Below are positions 45,615 to 54,566 of a stretch of DNA of 64,000 bases, in pieces. The translations under genes and the position numbers were made by a program. Source of the stretch: Pontibacter sp. G13 (GTDB lineage: Bacteria > Bacteroidota > Bacteroidia > J057); contig NZ_CP134696.1 in the NCBI RefSeq assembly GCF_031851795.1, positions 6,076,001-6,140,000 on the forward strand. The letters are read 5' to 3'. Within the stretch, counting starts at the first letter, position 1; each line of letters opens with the position of its first letter. The notes below the pieces were generated by a model, which made no database searches, was not told the DNA's origin, and saw nothing but the letters and a program-made list of their open reading frames with translations.

Positions 45615-46595
45615 TCAGTCATTACTATTAAAAATCGACCCTCCGAGGCTCTGGACAGTGTATCCGTCGAGCGAGAAGATCTCCTTGTCTACACTCCCTT
45701 CAGAGACATCTGTGATCTTGTACTCACGGACGATTCCTTTATCTGGTACTTCAGAACGCATTTCCATCATCATTCCGTCAACAGGGAATTGACTATTCAT
45801 TCCATTGCCTTTTTTCTGACCTTTGATCCCCACGAAAGAGAACATGTCGTACCAGTTGAGGTCAAAATCCTCCGTCATCCAGATCGTGCCCTGTTCAGTC
45901 TCGCTCTTGTAGCGATATTCCTTACATAGATATCCGGAGATCTCTTTGGTGTTGCCAGTAGCCTCAATGTTGAATTCTGGCTGCTCGACTTCTTTAGAAT
46001 CCACCGTGACCTGAAATCCCCGCATAGGAATGACCATGGCGATTCGTTGTCCATCATCATCCATCTTTGTGGTCATCGTACCACGCTGCCGGTCCCAGAT
46101 CATGACTCCGGCTTCACCGTCTTCATCCTCTGGGATAAAGGCGAGTTGGTACTCGTCAACGAAGTATTCTAGCGACATCGGATAATCCTTCTTGACCTTC
46201 CCATTCTTGGACTCAGAAAACGAGATCGTAAATGATCCGATGAAAGAGCTGGGCTGCACATTCGGGTCAATTTCTGCATCATCGGCTTCATAGGAGATTC
46301 GCACTTCGCTTCCTGTTTCGTCCTCGATGACAATTTCATCTCCCTCTGTGCTGATCTGGACTTCTTCGCCGTCTTCGGTTTTTACTTTCTTTTTCTTTTT
46401 GAAGAGGTTTCCGATGCTTTGCACAGCATCATCTAGGGTCTGATCAATTTTCTTGTCCACTTCCCGGTCCACCCGTTGATCGACTTTTCGATCCACCTTT
46501 TTGTCAATAGGCTCTTGGGCATATCCCTGCATGCCTGTGCACATCAAGCACAAGCATATCATGCAGGCTGCGAATGTTGAAATAGGTTTTGGCAT
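45615..46595 (-). CDS. DUF4412 domain protein, secreted
   Basis: 326 residues. The signal peptide is MPKPISTFAACMICLCLMCT (then GMQGYAQ). A striking charged segment follows, with repeats of D-K/R-K/R-V-D (DKKVDRKVDQRVDREVDKKI) and a lysine run (LFKKKKKVK), then an acidic stretch. From ~115 the DUF4412 pattern appears: SFTISFSESKNG, MIWDRQRGTMTTKMDDDGQR, GYLCKEYRYKSETEQGTIWM. DUF4412 proteins are periplasmic or outer-membrane-associated and of unknown function. The charged repeat could be a coiled coil or spacer. Confidence 0.85.
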   Translation of the reverse strand: MPKPISTFAACMICLCLMCTGMQGYAQEPIDKKVDRKVDQRVDREVDKKIDQTLDDAVQSIGNLFKKKKKVKTEDGEEVQISTEGDEIVIEDETGSEVRISYEADDAEIDPNVQPSSFIGSFTISFSESKNGKVKKDYPMSLEYFVDEYQLAFIPEDEDGEAGVMIWDRQRGTMTTKMDDDGQRIAMVIPMRGFQVTVDSKEVEQPEFNIEATGNTKEISGYLCKEYRYKSETEQGTIWMTEDFDLNWYDMFSFVGIKGQKKGNGMNSQFPVDGMMMEMRSEVPDKGIVREYKITDVSEGSVDKEIFSLDGYTVQSLGGSIFNSND

Positions 46596-46670
46596 GACAC
46601 GAGTATTCGTTAAACGTCTCTATGTCACTTGCCTTGGCGTAAATTGTTCAATATCCACGCATCAAAAGAA

Positions 46671-49451
46671 TCAATGCGATTGGCCATTTTGTGGCAATAG
46701 CTTGTTCTTGAGATATTTGGCTGTATATGAGCCATCCACTTTGACCAAATCTTCGGGAACTCCCTGGAAGACCAATTGGCCTCCTTGGTCCCCTCCTTCC
46801 GGCCCCAGATCTACAATCCAGTCCGCACATTTGATCACATCGAGGTTATGCTCGATGACAATGACGGTATTGCCCTTTTCCACCAACTCATTCATCGCAC
46901 CCAGCAATTTCTGGATGTCCTCGAAATGTAGGCCTGTGGTAGGTTCATCGAAAATGAAGCAGGTATTGGTGGCTTGGGTGCCTTGACTCAGGAAGAATGC
47001 AAGTTTCATCCGCTGGGCTTCCCCCCCAGATAGGGTGGAAGTGCTTTGCCCCATGCGTAGATATCCCAAACCTACCCGATCCAGAATCTCTAGTTTTGAA
47101 CTGATTTTGGGAATACTCTTGAAGAAGTGCATGGCCTCATGGATGGTCAGCTTGAGGATGTCATCCACGTTTTTGCCTTCGTATGTCACTTCCAGCACAT
47201 GCTTCTTGAATCGTTTGCCTTGGCAGACATCACAGAGGAGTTTGACGTCTGGCAGGAATTGCATTTCGACTGTGACGTACCCTTCGCCCTGGCAATTGTC
47301 GCAACGGCCCCCATCTACATTGAACGAAAAATCACCCGGCTTCAAGCCTTTTACCTGAGCGACCACCTGTTTGGAGAGCAATTCCCGAATGTGATCCCAG
47401 GCCTTGATATAAGTAGCGGGATTGGATCTGGCAGAGCGGCCCACTGGGCGCTGGTCTACCATTTCCACGCGTTTGATCAAGTCGACATCACCGGAAAGCT
47501 CACGAAGGTACCCCCCTTTGTCTCCATGCTCACCGAGATGTTTTCGGAGGCTTGGGTAGAGAATTTTTTCTATGAGGGTAGATTTTCCACTTCCACTGAC
47601 TCCGGTCACTACTGTAATGGTATTGAGCGGAATTTCGACATCCACTCCTTTCAAGTTGTGCATGCGAGCTCCGATGAGTTTCAGGCGATTGCCGGAAGTT
47701 CTTCTGAGAGCAGGAAGAGGAATTTCCTTTCTGCCTGAAAGGTAGTTGCCTGTAAGTGTATCGCTGCCTATGAGTTCGTCATAGGTGCCGCTGAATACCA
47801 CCTCTCCCCCGAGCTCACCGGCCCCAGGGCCCATATCCACCAAAGAATCTGCACGTTCCATGATGCTTTCATCATGCTCTACCACAATGACGGTATTGCC
47901 CTGATCACGGAGGGATTCGAGAATTTCGGTGAGTCGATCGGTATCTCTGGGGTGAAGGCCAATGCTTGGCTCATCCAAGATATACATGGACCCAACGAGG
48001 CCACTTCCCAAAGAAGTAGCCAGTCTAATCCTTTGCATTTCTCCTCCAGAAAGCGTGTTGATCTTACGGTGAATGGACAGATAACCTAGCCCGACTCGAT
48101 CGAGGTAGCTCAGTCGATTGGTGATTTCGGTCATCAAGCGATTGGCGATGATGGCGTCTGTGTCAGAGAGATCTAGTTGCCTGAGCGCGGGGAGCAACTC
48201 ATTGACTTGCATGAAGAGCAGATCGCCAATATTGTAAGGACCGACTTTGACATATTGTGTGTCTTTTCTCAGGCGAGTGCCCTTGCAACTCGGACAAGTG
48301 GTATAGCCACGATATCTTGCCAGCATGACCCTGTATTGGATCTTGTGAGTCTTGGAGGCCAGAAACTCAAAATACTCGGTAAGGCCCATAGCGCCGGGTA
48401 CACCGTCCCAAAGCTGGTCTTGTTCCTCTGGAGTCAGGTCATAATAAGGCCTGTGAATCGGAAATCCTTGTTCTGCTGCAGCAGTGATCCATTTTTGCTT
48501 ATAGGAGCTCATGACCTCTCCTCGCCAAGGTGCTACGGCTCCATCGAAGATGGATTTGGACTTGTCGGGAATGACGAGGTCTCGATCTATACCGAGGATT
48601 CTCCCAAATCCTTCGCAGGTTGGACAAGCTCCGTAGGGGTTGTTGAAAGAAAACAGGTTGACACTTGGCCGTTCGAATTCCATGCCGTCAGCCTCGAATT
48701 TCTCTGAAAATTCTCGAATTGGGAGTGCGTTTACCTGAATGACACAGGTGCCACGGCCTTCTTTGTACGCGGTGCCAACAGAATCGGAAAATCTGAGCCT
48801 GAGTTCGTGGAGATCGTTTTTGCGGAGGATAGTCCGGTCGATGAGTAGGGTAATGGTCTCCGAGTCAGGATAGGTCGGATCGGCTATTTCTTCCTCAATA
48901 TCACGGACTTGTCCATCAATAAAGACCCTTGAAAAGCCTTTTTGGAGAGAAAGTTCCAGCTCTGCGATATATCCTTTTGAGCGAACGGGGATCTTGGCGA
49001 GGATAAAAATCTTTGCCCCTTCTTCACTGTCCAAAATATAGTCAACTACATCTGAAACACTGTCAGAAGTGACTATTTTTCCAGACACTGGGGAATAGGT
49101 TTTTCCTGCTCTCGCGAATAGCAATTTCAGGAAATCATATATTTCCGTAGTGGTGCCTACCGTCGATCGGGGATTGGAGGTTGAGACCTTCTGTTGGATG
49201 GCCATAGCAGGCGCAATGCCTTGAATATAATCCACTTCCGGCTTCTCCATCCGGTCTAGGAACTGTCTTGCATAACTGCTAAGACTTTCGACATATCTGC
49301 GTTGCCCTTCTGCATAAAGGGTGTCAAATGCCAGGGATGATTTGCCAGATCCACTCACTCCTGTGATCACGACTAACCGATTTCTCGGAATTTTTATCGA
49401 GACTTGTTTGAGATTGTTGACTCTGGCATTCTTTATGTAGATATAATCCAT
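46671..49451 (-). CDS. uvrA: UvrA excinuclease ABC subunit A
   Basis: 926 residues from the ATG at 49451 (MDYIYIKNARVNNLKQVSIK); the frame extends 44 codons further upstream without homology. Two ABC ATPase units: Walker A GVSGSGKSSLAFDTLYAEGQ near residue 30 with signature LSGGEMQRIRLA, and a second GVSGSGKSTL with LSGGEAQRMKLAFFLSQGTQ. Zinc sites: CPTCEGFGRIL, CPSCKGTRL, and CDNCQGEGYV followed by CDVCQGKRF. It recognises bulky DNA lesions with UvrB in nucleotide excision repair. Bacteroidota often carry more than one UvrA, so this could be one of two. The gene is divergent from the ECF sigma gene, 183 bp apart. Confidence 0.95.
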   Translation of the reverse strand: MDYIYIKNARVNNLKQVSIKIPRNRLVVITGVSGSGKSSLAFDTLYAEGQRRYVESLSSYARQFLDRMEKPEVDYIQGIAPAMAIQQKVSTSNPRSTVGTTTEIYDFLKLLFARAGKTYSPVSGKIVTSDSVSDVVDYILDSEEGAKIFILAKIPVRSKGYIAELELSLQKGFSRVFIDGQVRDIEEEIADPTYPDSETITLLIDRTILRKNDLHELRLRFSDSVGTAYKEGRGTCVIQVNALPIREFSEKFEADGMEFERPSVNLFSFNNPYGACPTCEGFGRILGIDRDLVIPDKSKSIFDGAVAPWRGEVMSSYKQKWITAAAEQGFPIHRPYYDLTPEEQDQLWDGVPGAMGLTEYFEFLASKTHKIQYRVMLARYRGYTTCPSCKGTRLRKDTQYVKVGPYNIGDLLFMQVNELLPALRQLDLSDTDAIIANRLMTEITNRLSYLDRVGLGYLSIHRKINTLSGGEMQRIRLATSLGSGLVGSMYILDEPSIGLHPRDTDRLTEILESLRDQGNTVIVVEHDESIMERADSLVDMGPGAGELGGEVVFSGTYDELIGSDTLTGNYLSGRKEIPLPALRRTSGNRLKLIGARMHNLKGVDVEIPLNTITVVTGVSGSGKSTLIEKILYPSLRKHLGEHGDKGGYLRELSGDVDLIKRVEMVDQRPVGRSARSNPATYIKAWDHIRELLSKQVVAQVKGLKPGDFSFNVDGGRCDNCQGEGYVTVEMQFLPDVKLLCDVCQGKRFKKHVLEVTYEGKNVDDILKLTIHEAMHFFKSIPKISSKLEILDRVGLGYLRMGQSTSTLSGGEAQRMKLAFFLSQGTQATNTCFIFDEPTTGLHFEDIQKLLGAMNELVEKGNTVIVIEHNLDVIKCADWIVDLGPEGGDQGGQLVFQGVPEDLVKVDGSYTAKYLKNKLLPQNGQSH

Positions 49452-49634
49452 GTCCGAATAACTTCTCCCGAAAGGGTTGAACGATTTGGGCAAAGCAGAA
49501 ACAAAGCGTGATTTTTTTTGGCCTTTATTTTTTCTATGACCTGCCGTGTGATTTCCCTTTCCTGGTATCCAACCTTTATTCACAAGGAAACTTGATGAAG
49601 CAAGTTTACGCCATCTTTTTTAACACCTGATGTC

Positions 49635-50243
49635 ATGAAAACGGAGTCCATTTACAAGACCCCAGACCAAGACCTTATCCAAGGCTTTATGTCCGGCGAC
49701 AACAAATGCTTTGAAGTGCTGCTTGAGCGCTACAAAACTAAGGTTTTTACGACAATATACCTGATCGTAAAGGACCGTTATATCGCCGAAGACCTCTATC
49801 AGGAAGTCATGATCAAAGTGGTCAAGATGATTCGTGCCGGCAAGTACAACGAAGAAGGGAAATTCCTCCCATGGGTGGTGAGGATCGCTCGAAACCTGGC
49901 AATCGATCATTTTCGCAAAGTACAGAGAACACCAATTACACACGACACAGCCGACCATCACCTCTTCAACTCCCTGTTGCCTGCGGAAGCAAGTTCCGAG
50001 CAACAGATAATAATGGATGAGGAAGCGCGTTACATGAGAAATCTGATTCAGCAGCTTCCAGAAAAACAACGTGAAGTCCTCGTAATGAGAAGCTACGCCG
50101 AAATGAGCTTCAAGGAAATTGCGGCGCTCACGAACGTTAGTATCAACACTGCATTGGGCAGAATGCGATATGCATTGCTGAATCTCAAGAAGCTTGCCCA
50201 GCAGGATGGAGTACCAAAAGGTTATGAACAGCGAGTTTACTGA
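49635..50243 (+). CDS. ECF-type RNA polymerase sigma factor
   Basis: 202 residues. Region 2 spans ~10-80, with KTKVFTTIYLIVKDRYIAED, LYQEVMIKVV and FLPWVVRIARNLAIDHFRK. Region 4 spans ~130-185, with LPEKQREVLVMRSYAEMSFK, EIAALTNVSINTALGRMRYA and LLNLKK. It directs RNA polymerase to a small regulon. Its end overlaps the start of the next gene by 20 bp, and that gene has the features of an anti-sigma factor, so the pair is probably a signalling unit. The short inverted repeat AAACTTG/CAAGTTT at 49588-49607 lies upstream and may be an operator. Confidence 0.92.
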   Translation: MKTESIYKTPDQDLIQGFMSGDNKCFEVLLERYKTKVFTTIYLIVKDRYIAEDLYQEVMIKVVKMIRAGKYNEEGKFLPWVVRIARNLAIDHFRKVQRTPITHDTADHHLFNSLLPAEASSEQQIIMDEEARYMRNLIQQLPEKQREVLVMRSYAEMSFKEIAALTNVSINTALGRMRYALLNLKKLAQQDGVPKGYEQRVY

Positions 50244-50757
50244 CCCAGATATCCTAAGATTCCTGTACGATGAAATGAAACCTGCCGAATGTGACAGGTT
50301 TATGCAGGAACTGTGTACCAATGAGGAGTTGTGGGAACGATTCGAGACCTTCCAAGAGATGGCCGAAAAAATCCCCACCTTTGAGTTGGAGCCTTCACAG
50401 GCAAGCACAGACCGCATCATGGATTTTGTCAATCAACCCAGGCAAAGATTAGATCCGATGGCTCAGATGCCAGACGCCTCGACGTCATTCAACTCCCTGA
50501 TTGGGAAGTTCTTGAATCAGATCAATCTCAACCTGATTGTGGCAGCCTCCCTGATCCTTTTCATCACAGCTGGAATGATGAGTTCAATCTACCAAATACA
50601 CATCGACGGTTCCCAGTCTGCATTCCAGCAGGGATCTGGTTTGAACTACCCGGTAGAATCCTCTTTCCACCTTCAGTGGGATGATTCCTACCTCGATGCA
50701 GAATTGGAACGCGTCCAGCAGAATCTGGAGCAATTGGGAAAATCGAACATATTGTAA
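50224..50757 (+). CDS. putative membrane-anchored anti-sigma factor
   Basis: 177 residues from the ATG at 50224, overlapping the sigma gene by 20 bp. The N-terminal ~45 residues (DPDILRFLYDEMKPAECDRF, MQELCTNEELWERFETFQEM) resemble the start of anti-sigma factors, though a full zinc-finger HC2 motif is missing. One membrane helix lies near residues 100-122 (NLNLIVAASLILFITAGMMS). The short outer part ends in a coiled-coil-like helix. The overlap and topology suggest it holds the sigma factor at the membrane; this is inference. It ends at a strong terminator. Confidence 0.7.
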   Translation: MNSEFTDPDILRFLYDEMKPAECDRFMQELCTNEELWERFETFQEMAEKIPTFELEPSQASTDRIMDFVNQPRQRLDPMAQMPDASTSFNSLIGKFLNQINLNLIVAASLILFITAGMMSSIYQIHIDGSQSAFQQGSGLNYPVESSFHLQWDDSYLDAELERVQQNLEQLGKSNIL

Positions 50758-50780
50758 CGTTAGATTAGGTTCAATCCGAG

Positions 50781-50815
50781 CCGGAATATGCAGCACGCAT
50801 ATTCCGGTTTTTTTT
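50781..50815 (+). terminator. Rho-independent terminator of the sigma/anti-sigma operon
   Basis: A perfect 11-bp stem CCGGAATATGC (50781-50791) / GCATATTCCGG (50797-50807), 5-nt loop, is followed by eight T. This is the clearest terminator in the window. Confidence 0.95.
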
Positions 50816-51023
50816 ATGCGCAACTTCCCAATGATGGTTTTTGGCACCTTTCCACTGGAAGATTCTGGGACCAATGATTATATTAGGGTGTATTTCAACC
50901 CTTTTGCCTGCATTCGTTCATTGGGTCAATGGTGTTTCGGAAGGGCATTGGGAACCATCGACTATCCGAATTCGTTTCAATCCTAAGACCCATACCATGC
51001 GCTCACAAAAAGAATCTTGGAAT

Positions 51024-51221
51024 ATGAAGAATAACTGGCTCGTAAAAGCTTTTCTGTCCTTGCCGCTCTGGGGTAAGGTAGTTGTACCTGCTGTGGCTGT
51101 CTTTCTAGCCATTTCCGTATTTAAGGCAGCTAAGTTTGCCATCGGAATCGGACTCCTCGCATTGATTGCCTATGGCGTCCTCAGGCTCTACAAGGCCATT
51201 CAGGGAAATAAGGAGGATTAA
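51024..51221 (+). CDS. small membrane protein
   Basis: 65 residues from the ATG at 51024 (MKNNWLVKAFLSLPLWGKVV). Two hydrophobic segments (VVVPAVAVFLAISVF and FAIGIGLLALIAYGVL) are followed by a short charged end (KAIQGNKED). An in-frame ATG at 50997 would add nine residues, and the frame is open further upstream to 50841. It lies between two strong terminators and so is transcribed on its own. Function unknown. It may belong to the sigma factor regulon next door, but nothing shows this. Confidence 0.65.
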   Translation: MKNNWLVKAFLSLPLWGKVVVPAVAVFLAISVFKAAKFAIGIGLLALIAYGVLRLYKAIQGNKED

Positions 51222-51243
51222 TCCTCTTATCACAAAACATACA

Positions 51244-51287
51244 ACCAAATAGCGGCTATCCAATATGGGTAGCCGCTATTTGGTTTT
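51244..51287. terminator. bidirectional terminator between convergent genes
   Basis: A perfect 15-bp stem ACCAAATAGCGGCTA (51244-51258) / TAGCCGCTATTTGGT (51270-51284), 11-nt loop, followed by TTT. It lies between the small membrane protein (+) and the histidine kinase (-). Confidence 0.85.
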
Positions 51288-51318
51288 GGTAAAAGGTGAT
51301 CCGAAATATCATACCCAA

Positions 51319-53394
51319 TCAGCCATTCGTCGAGTAGCTCTCTGCTGTAATGGGCAATGAGATGGTGAATGTCGTTCCAACCTTCCCGTCGGAATCGATA
51401 GAAATCTCGCCGCCATGATTCCGGATGATCTTCTGGCAGATTGCGAGGCCCATGCCGGAACCCTCGAATTCGCTTCGGTGGTGGAGACGCTGATACATCT
51501 GGAAGACCCGCTCATGGAATTGTGGAGGAATGCCGATGCCTTGATCACGTACCTGAATCTGCCACTGCTGGTTTTCTTTGGAGGCGCTAATGTGAATTTC
51601 AGGAGGAACATCTGGCCTGTGGAACTTGATGGCGTTACTGATCAGATTTTGGAACAGCAGGTAAATCTCCGTCTTGTACCCGGTGATTTCGGGGAGTTGA
51701 TCCCATTCGATGGTGGCCTTGGTCTGCTCGATCTGGCTTTGGAGCCCTTTTTTAACCTGCGAGAGGACCACATTTAGGTCCAGCTTCACCCGGCTCATGC
51801 CCGTACGGCCAATCCGAGAGTATTCCAGTAGGTCGGTCAGGAGATTGTCGAGTCTTACGGCGCCGTCCAGGGCAAATTCCAGAAACTCCTGTGCAGACGC
51901 TTCCAAAGTAGTCTGGTAACGCCGCTGCAGAAGCTGGAGGTAGCTGCGAATGGTCCGTAGCGGCTCCCGAAGGTCATGGGAAGCAGCATAGGCAAATTGC
52001 TCCAACTCCTGATTGCTCTGCATCAGACGTGTATTTTGTAGGTGGATAGCCTGGCTTTGGTGTTCCAGCAGCTCGTTCTTTTGCTCGATCTCTGCTTTCT
52101 GCTGGGAGAGCTGGATGTTGGCCTGCAGCTTGGTGCGATAGCGGGAAAAAGTCGCTAGCAAGGCGATGATAATGGCGATGGACAATACCAGGAGGCTATA
52201 GAACTTCAATTGACCCTGTTTCTCTTCTTGGCGCATCTGGAATTGTGCCATTTGTAACTGCTGGATCGTTTGCTCTTTTTCCTCCAATTGCTGGCGAGTC
52301 TGCATCTCGACAAATTGCTTGTCTTGTCTGGCTTCATAGAGCTTTTCGCTGACTTGCTTGTATTGATGGAGGTGATCGTACCCCAGTTTATATTTTCTCT
52401 GCTGACCGTATAGTTCCGCCAATTGCAGATGCAATTCTTTCTGTGCGCCTTTGTCTTCCATCAGTTCCGCCAAGTCCAAGGCGGTGAGTAGATGATCTTC
52501 AGCTTCGTAGGAGTGTCCGTTTTCCAGGAGGATTTCTCCCCATGTAGCTTCGAGTTGTTGGAGCTGCGATTTCCTGTCGGAGGATTCGCCGATTTTCAAG
52601 GCGTCTCTATAGATCTTTCGTGCTTGTCCAAGCTGATTATCCTTGACGTAAATTCTCGCAATATTCCCCAGCGTCGAGGTGAGAGACCCCATCTGTGAAT
52701 GCTGCTTTTTTATTTCCAGAGACTGTTCGTAGTAGGAAAGCGCCTGTGGATAATCATTCAACTCCTCATATACATTGCCCAAATTGTGGTAGGCAGAAGC
52801 TTTAAGGTTGGGGTTGTTGAGTTTTTCGGATTCACGGAGTGCACGCTTGAGGGTTTGAATGGCGGTATCAAACTCATTGAGACGCTTATATAAGGCGCCG
52901 ATATTGATCAGGATGGTGGCAGCATTGAATTCATCCCCTAAGCCTTCCCAGTACATTTGTGAGGAAAGAAGCTGTTGGAGGGCGTCTTCATATTTGGATT
53001 GTCGGAAGGAGATGATGCCGAGACTATTGTGCAAATGCGCCAGCAATACCGAGTCTCGAAGGTCCTCAGCCATGTTTAGGCCCTTTCGGAAGCAATCAGA
53101 GGCGAGAATAAAGTTCCCTTTTATATAGTGCGATTTGCCGAGGATATCATAGGCTCGGGCAGCGGTACCATTGTCTTTCTGATAAATAGCCGCCTCAAGT
53201 CCCCGAAAGGCATAATCAAGCGATTCATCCAAAGAGGTACGACGGCTCAATTCCGACAACCGAAGGAACAGTTCCGGTCGATCTTCCTCTTTGGCCTTTG
53301 GAATAAGGCTTTTGAGGCTATCAATATATTGTTCGGCTTGTTGCGAAAATGCCACCGTGGGAATCATCCACAACAAAAAGACCAGTCTTCTCAT
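51319..53394 (-). CDS. TPR-containing sensor histidine kinase
   Basis: 691 residues. A signal peptide (MRRLVFLLWMIPTVAFSQQ) and a periplasmic region of six or so TPRs fill ~20-370 (YDILGKSHYIKGNFILASDC, HNLGNVYEELNDYPQALSYY). One membrane helix lies at ~396-418. A coiled coil leads to HisKA with the phospho-acceptor H473 in AYAASHDLREPLRTIRSYLQ. HATPase_c has QNLISNAIKFHRP (N box), VRDQGIGIPPQFHERVF (G1) and GSGMGLAICQKIIRNHGGEI (G2). No receiver domain or adjacent response regulator gene is seen, so its partner is elsewhere. It senses an unknown envelope signal through the TPRs, a common Bacteroidota design. Confidence 0.93.
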   Translation of the reverse strand: MRRLVFLLWMIPTVAFSQQAEQYIDSLKSLIPKAKEEDRPELFLRLSELSRRTSLDESLDYAFRGLEAAIYQKDNGTAARAYDILGKSHYIKGNFILASDCFRKGLNMAEDLRDSVLLAHLHNSLGIISFRQSKYEDALQQLLSSQMYWEGLGDEFNAATILINIGALYKRLNEFDTAIQTLKRALRESEKLNNPNLKASAYHNLGNVYEELNDYPQALSYYEQSLEIKKQHSQMGSLTSTLGNIARIYVKDNQLGQARKIYRDALKIGESSDRKSQLQQLEATWGEILLENGHSYEAEDHLLTALDLAELMEDKGAQKELHLQLAELYGQQRKYKLGYDHLHQYKQVSEKLYEARQDKQFVEMQTRQQLEEKEQTIQQLQMAQFQMRQEEKQGQLKFYSLLVLSIAIIIALLATFSRYRTKLQANIQLSQQKAEIEQKNELLEHQSQAIHLQNTRLMQSNQELEQFAYAASHDLREPLRTIRSYLQLLQRRYQTTLEASAQEFLEFALDGAVRLDNLLTDLLEYSRIGRTGMSRVKLDLNVVLSQVKKGLQSQIEQTKATIEWDQLPEITGYKTEIYLLFQNLISNAIKFHRPDVPPEIHISASKENQQWQIQVRDQGIGIPPQFHERVFQMYQRLHHRSEFEGSGMGLAICQKIIRNHGGEISIDSDGKVGTTFTISLPITAESYSTNG

Positions 53395-53688
53395 ATCATT
53401 CCGTGATTCTAACCCATGATAAATTAGCAGGTAATAATGCCAAATTCCAAAAAATGAAACACAGTTAGGGGTGGACTGTCAATGGTCCCGAATGTATCCA
53501 GCGTGCAGAAAGTCTAAAAATATGGCCTAACAAAGTACTAATCATCCCCAGAGTCTTACATACTTACAGATTTTCGGGAATTGTCAAATGTGGCTGGTAT
53601 CAGTAATTTTTCCGTATCAGAGCTTATCCGAAAAAGCGCAAAAAAGACAATAGAATCGTAAATATTACAATATTCAAAAATTGACCAA

Positions 53689-53720
53689 TTTGGAATAAGC
53701 GATATGTCGGCATACCTTCG
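53689..53720 (+). promoter_or_regulatory. candidate promoter of the minimal T9SS gene
   Basis: TTTG (53689-53692), a 20-bp spacer and TACCTTCG (53713-53720) resemble the Bacteroidota -33/-7 pair (TTTG and TAnnTTTG). It lies 67 bp upstream of the ATG at 53788. The remainder of 53395-53688 is AT-rich with no gene. Confidence 0.45.
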
Positions 53721-53787
53721 AAGCAGATCCAGTTGATGCCAAACTGATCATCTTGAAATTATCACAAAACCCAAAACATCTGTTTCC

Positions 53788-54201
53788 ATGAAAAAGTTTT
53801 TCACCCTCTCCATCATCGCTCTGGGAATCTTCACTTCCCAATCTCTTTTCGCTCAATCCACTGAGGATGGCCCTATTGACGACTTGTTGTTCACGCAGCA
53901 CTACTACAAGTGGGGATCCATGCCTGAAGAGCTCAAAGTTGCCGTAACTCCAAGCATTGTTACAGCACCCAACCCAAACACAGAGAACGTATTGAAGGTA
54001 TGGTTTGCCCAGCTTTCCGAAGCAGCTCAATTGGACATCTTCGACATGAACGGCCGTCAGGTTCACGCTGCCGAAATCGGCGGATCTACTCAAGCTGAAG
54101 GTATCCATGTTGTACAAGTGGCTTCCTACACGCCAGGGATGTACTTCGTCCGCATGCGTACGGGATTGTATGAAGTCATTGAAAAAGTAATCATCAAGTA
54201 A
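53788..54201 (+). CDS. minimal T9SS cargo protein
   Basis: 137 residues. The signal peptide is MKKFFTLSIIALGIFTSQSL (then FAQS). Only ~30 residues (TEDGPIDDLLFTQHYYKWGS) separate it from the T9SS-type C-terminal domain: APNPNTENVLKVWF, LDIFDMNGRQVHAAE, TPGMYFVRMRT and EKVIIK. The protein is thus little more than an export signal plus a sorting domain. It could be a small surface peptide, a competitor for the secretion machinery, or a deleted remnant, though its promoter and terminator suggest active expression. Its terminator region is related to 59363-59431. Confidence 0.88.
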   Translation: MKKFFTLSIIALGIFTSQSLFAQSTEDGPIDDLLFTQHYYKWGSMPEELKVAVTPSIVTAPNPNTENVLKVWFAQLSEAAQLDIFDMNGRQVHAAEIGGSTQAEGIHVVQVASYTPGMYFVRMRTGLYEVIEKVIIK

Positions 54202-54202
54202 G

Positions 54203-54270
54203 GCACTTGATCACATGAATAAACAGACCTCGGGACTGACCGTTCCGGTTACAGATTCCATCTACCTAAA
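54203..54270 (+). repeat. left copy of a ~68-bp direct repeat flanking the AT-rich block
   Basis: GCACTTGATCACATGAATAA begins this copy, followed by CTCGGGACTGACCGTTCCGG. It matches 59363-59431 with roughly eight differences. It lies directly after the stop codon of the minimal T9SS gene. Confidence 0.8.
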
Positions 54271-54310
54271 CAAGAGTCATCCCGAATTTTCGGGTTGGCT
54301 CTTGTTTTTT
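54271..54310 (+). terminator. terminator of the minimal T9SS gene
   Basis: CAAGAGTCATCCCGA (54271-54285) pairs imperfectly with TCGGGTTGGCTCTTG (54290-54304), followed by six T. Beyond it, 54311-54566 holds a degenerate GAGCCGGATT-type element (54322-54361) and no gene. Confidence 0.8.
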
Positions 54311-54566
54311 ATGTAGCATGGTCGGGAGCCGGATTAGCTTCCGGACGAACTCCAGCTCAGCGCAAGCTAGAAAAGCATAATATGAAACCACCTTGTCAAG
54401 TGGAACGCCCATTTAAGGGATCTCAACTTCTCATGCAGAGACAAGGGGTTTAACGAGCACTGCTGAGACCGCTCGTGAACAGTCGGGGCCAATGGCTGGC
54501 AAATGAGGGTGGAAATCCAAGACAGGCAAATCGATTACAGTAAGAGAAGCAAACGGAATAAAGACC

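Noticed and set aside
49452-49583. Extra 44 codons at the 5' end of uvrA
   Set aside because: The added sequence is lysine-rich and unlike UvrA. The ATG at 49451 begins the conserved DYIYIKNARVNNLK start.
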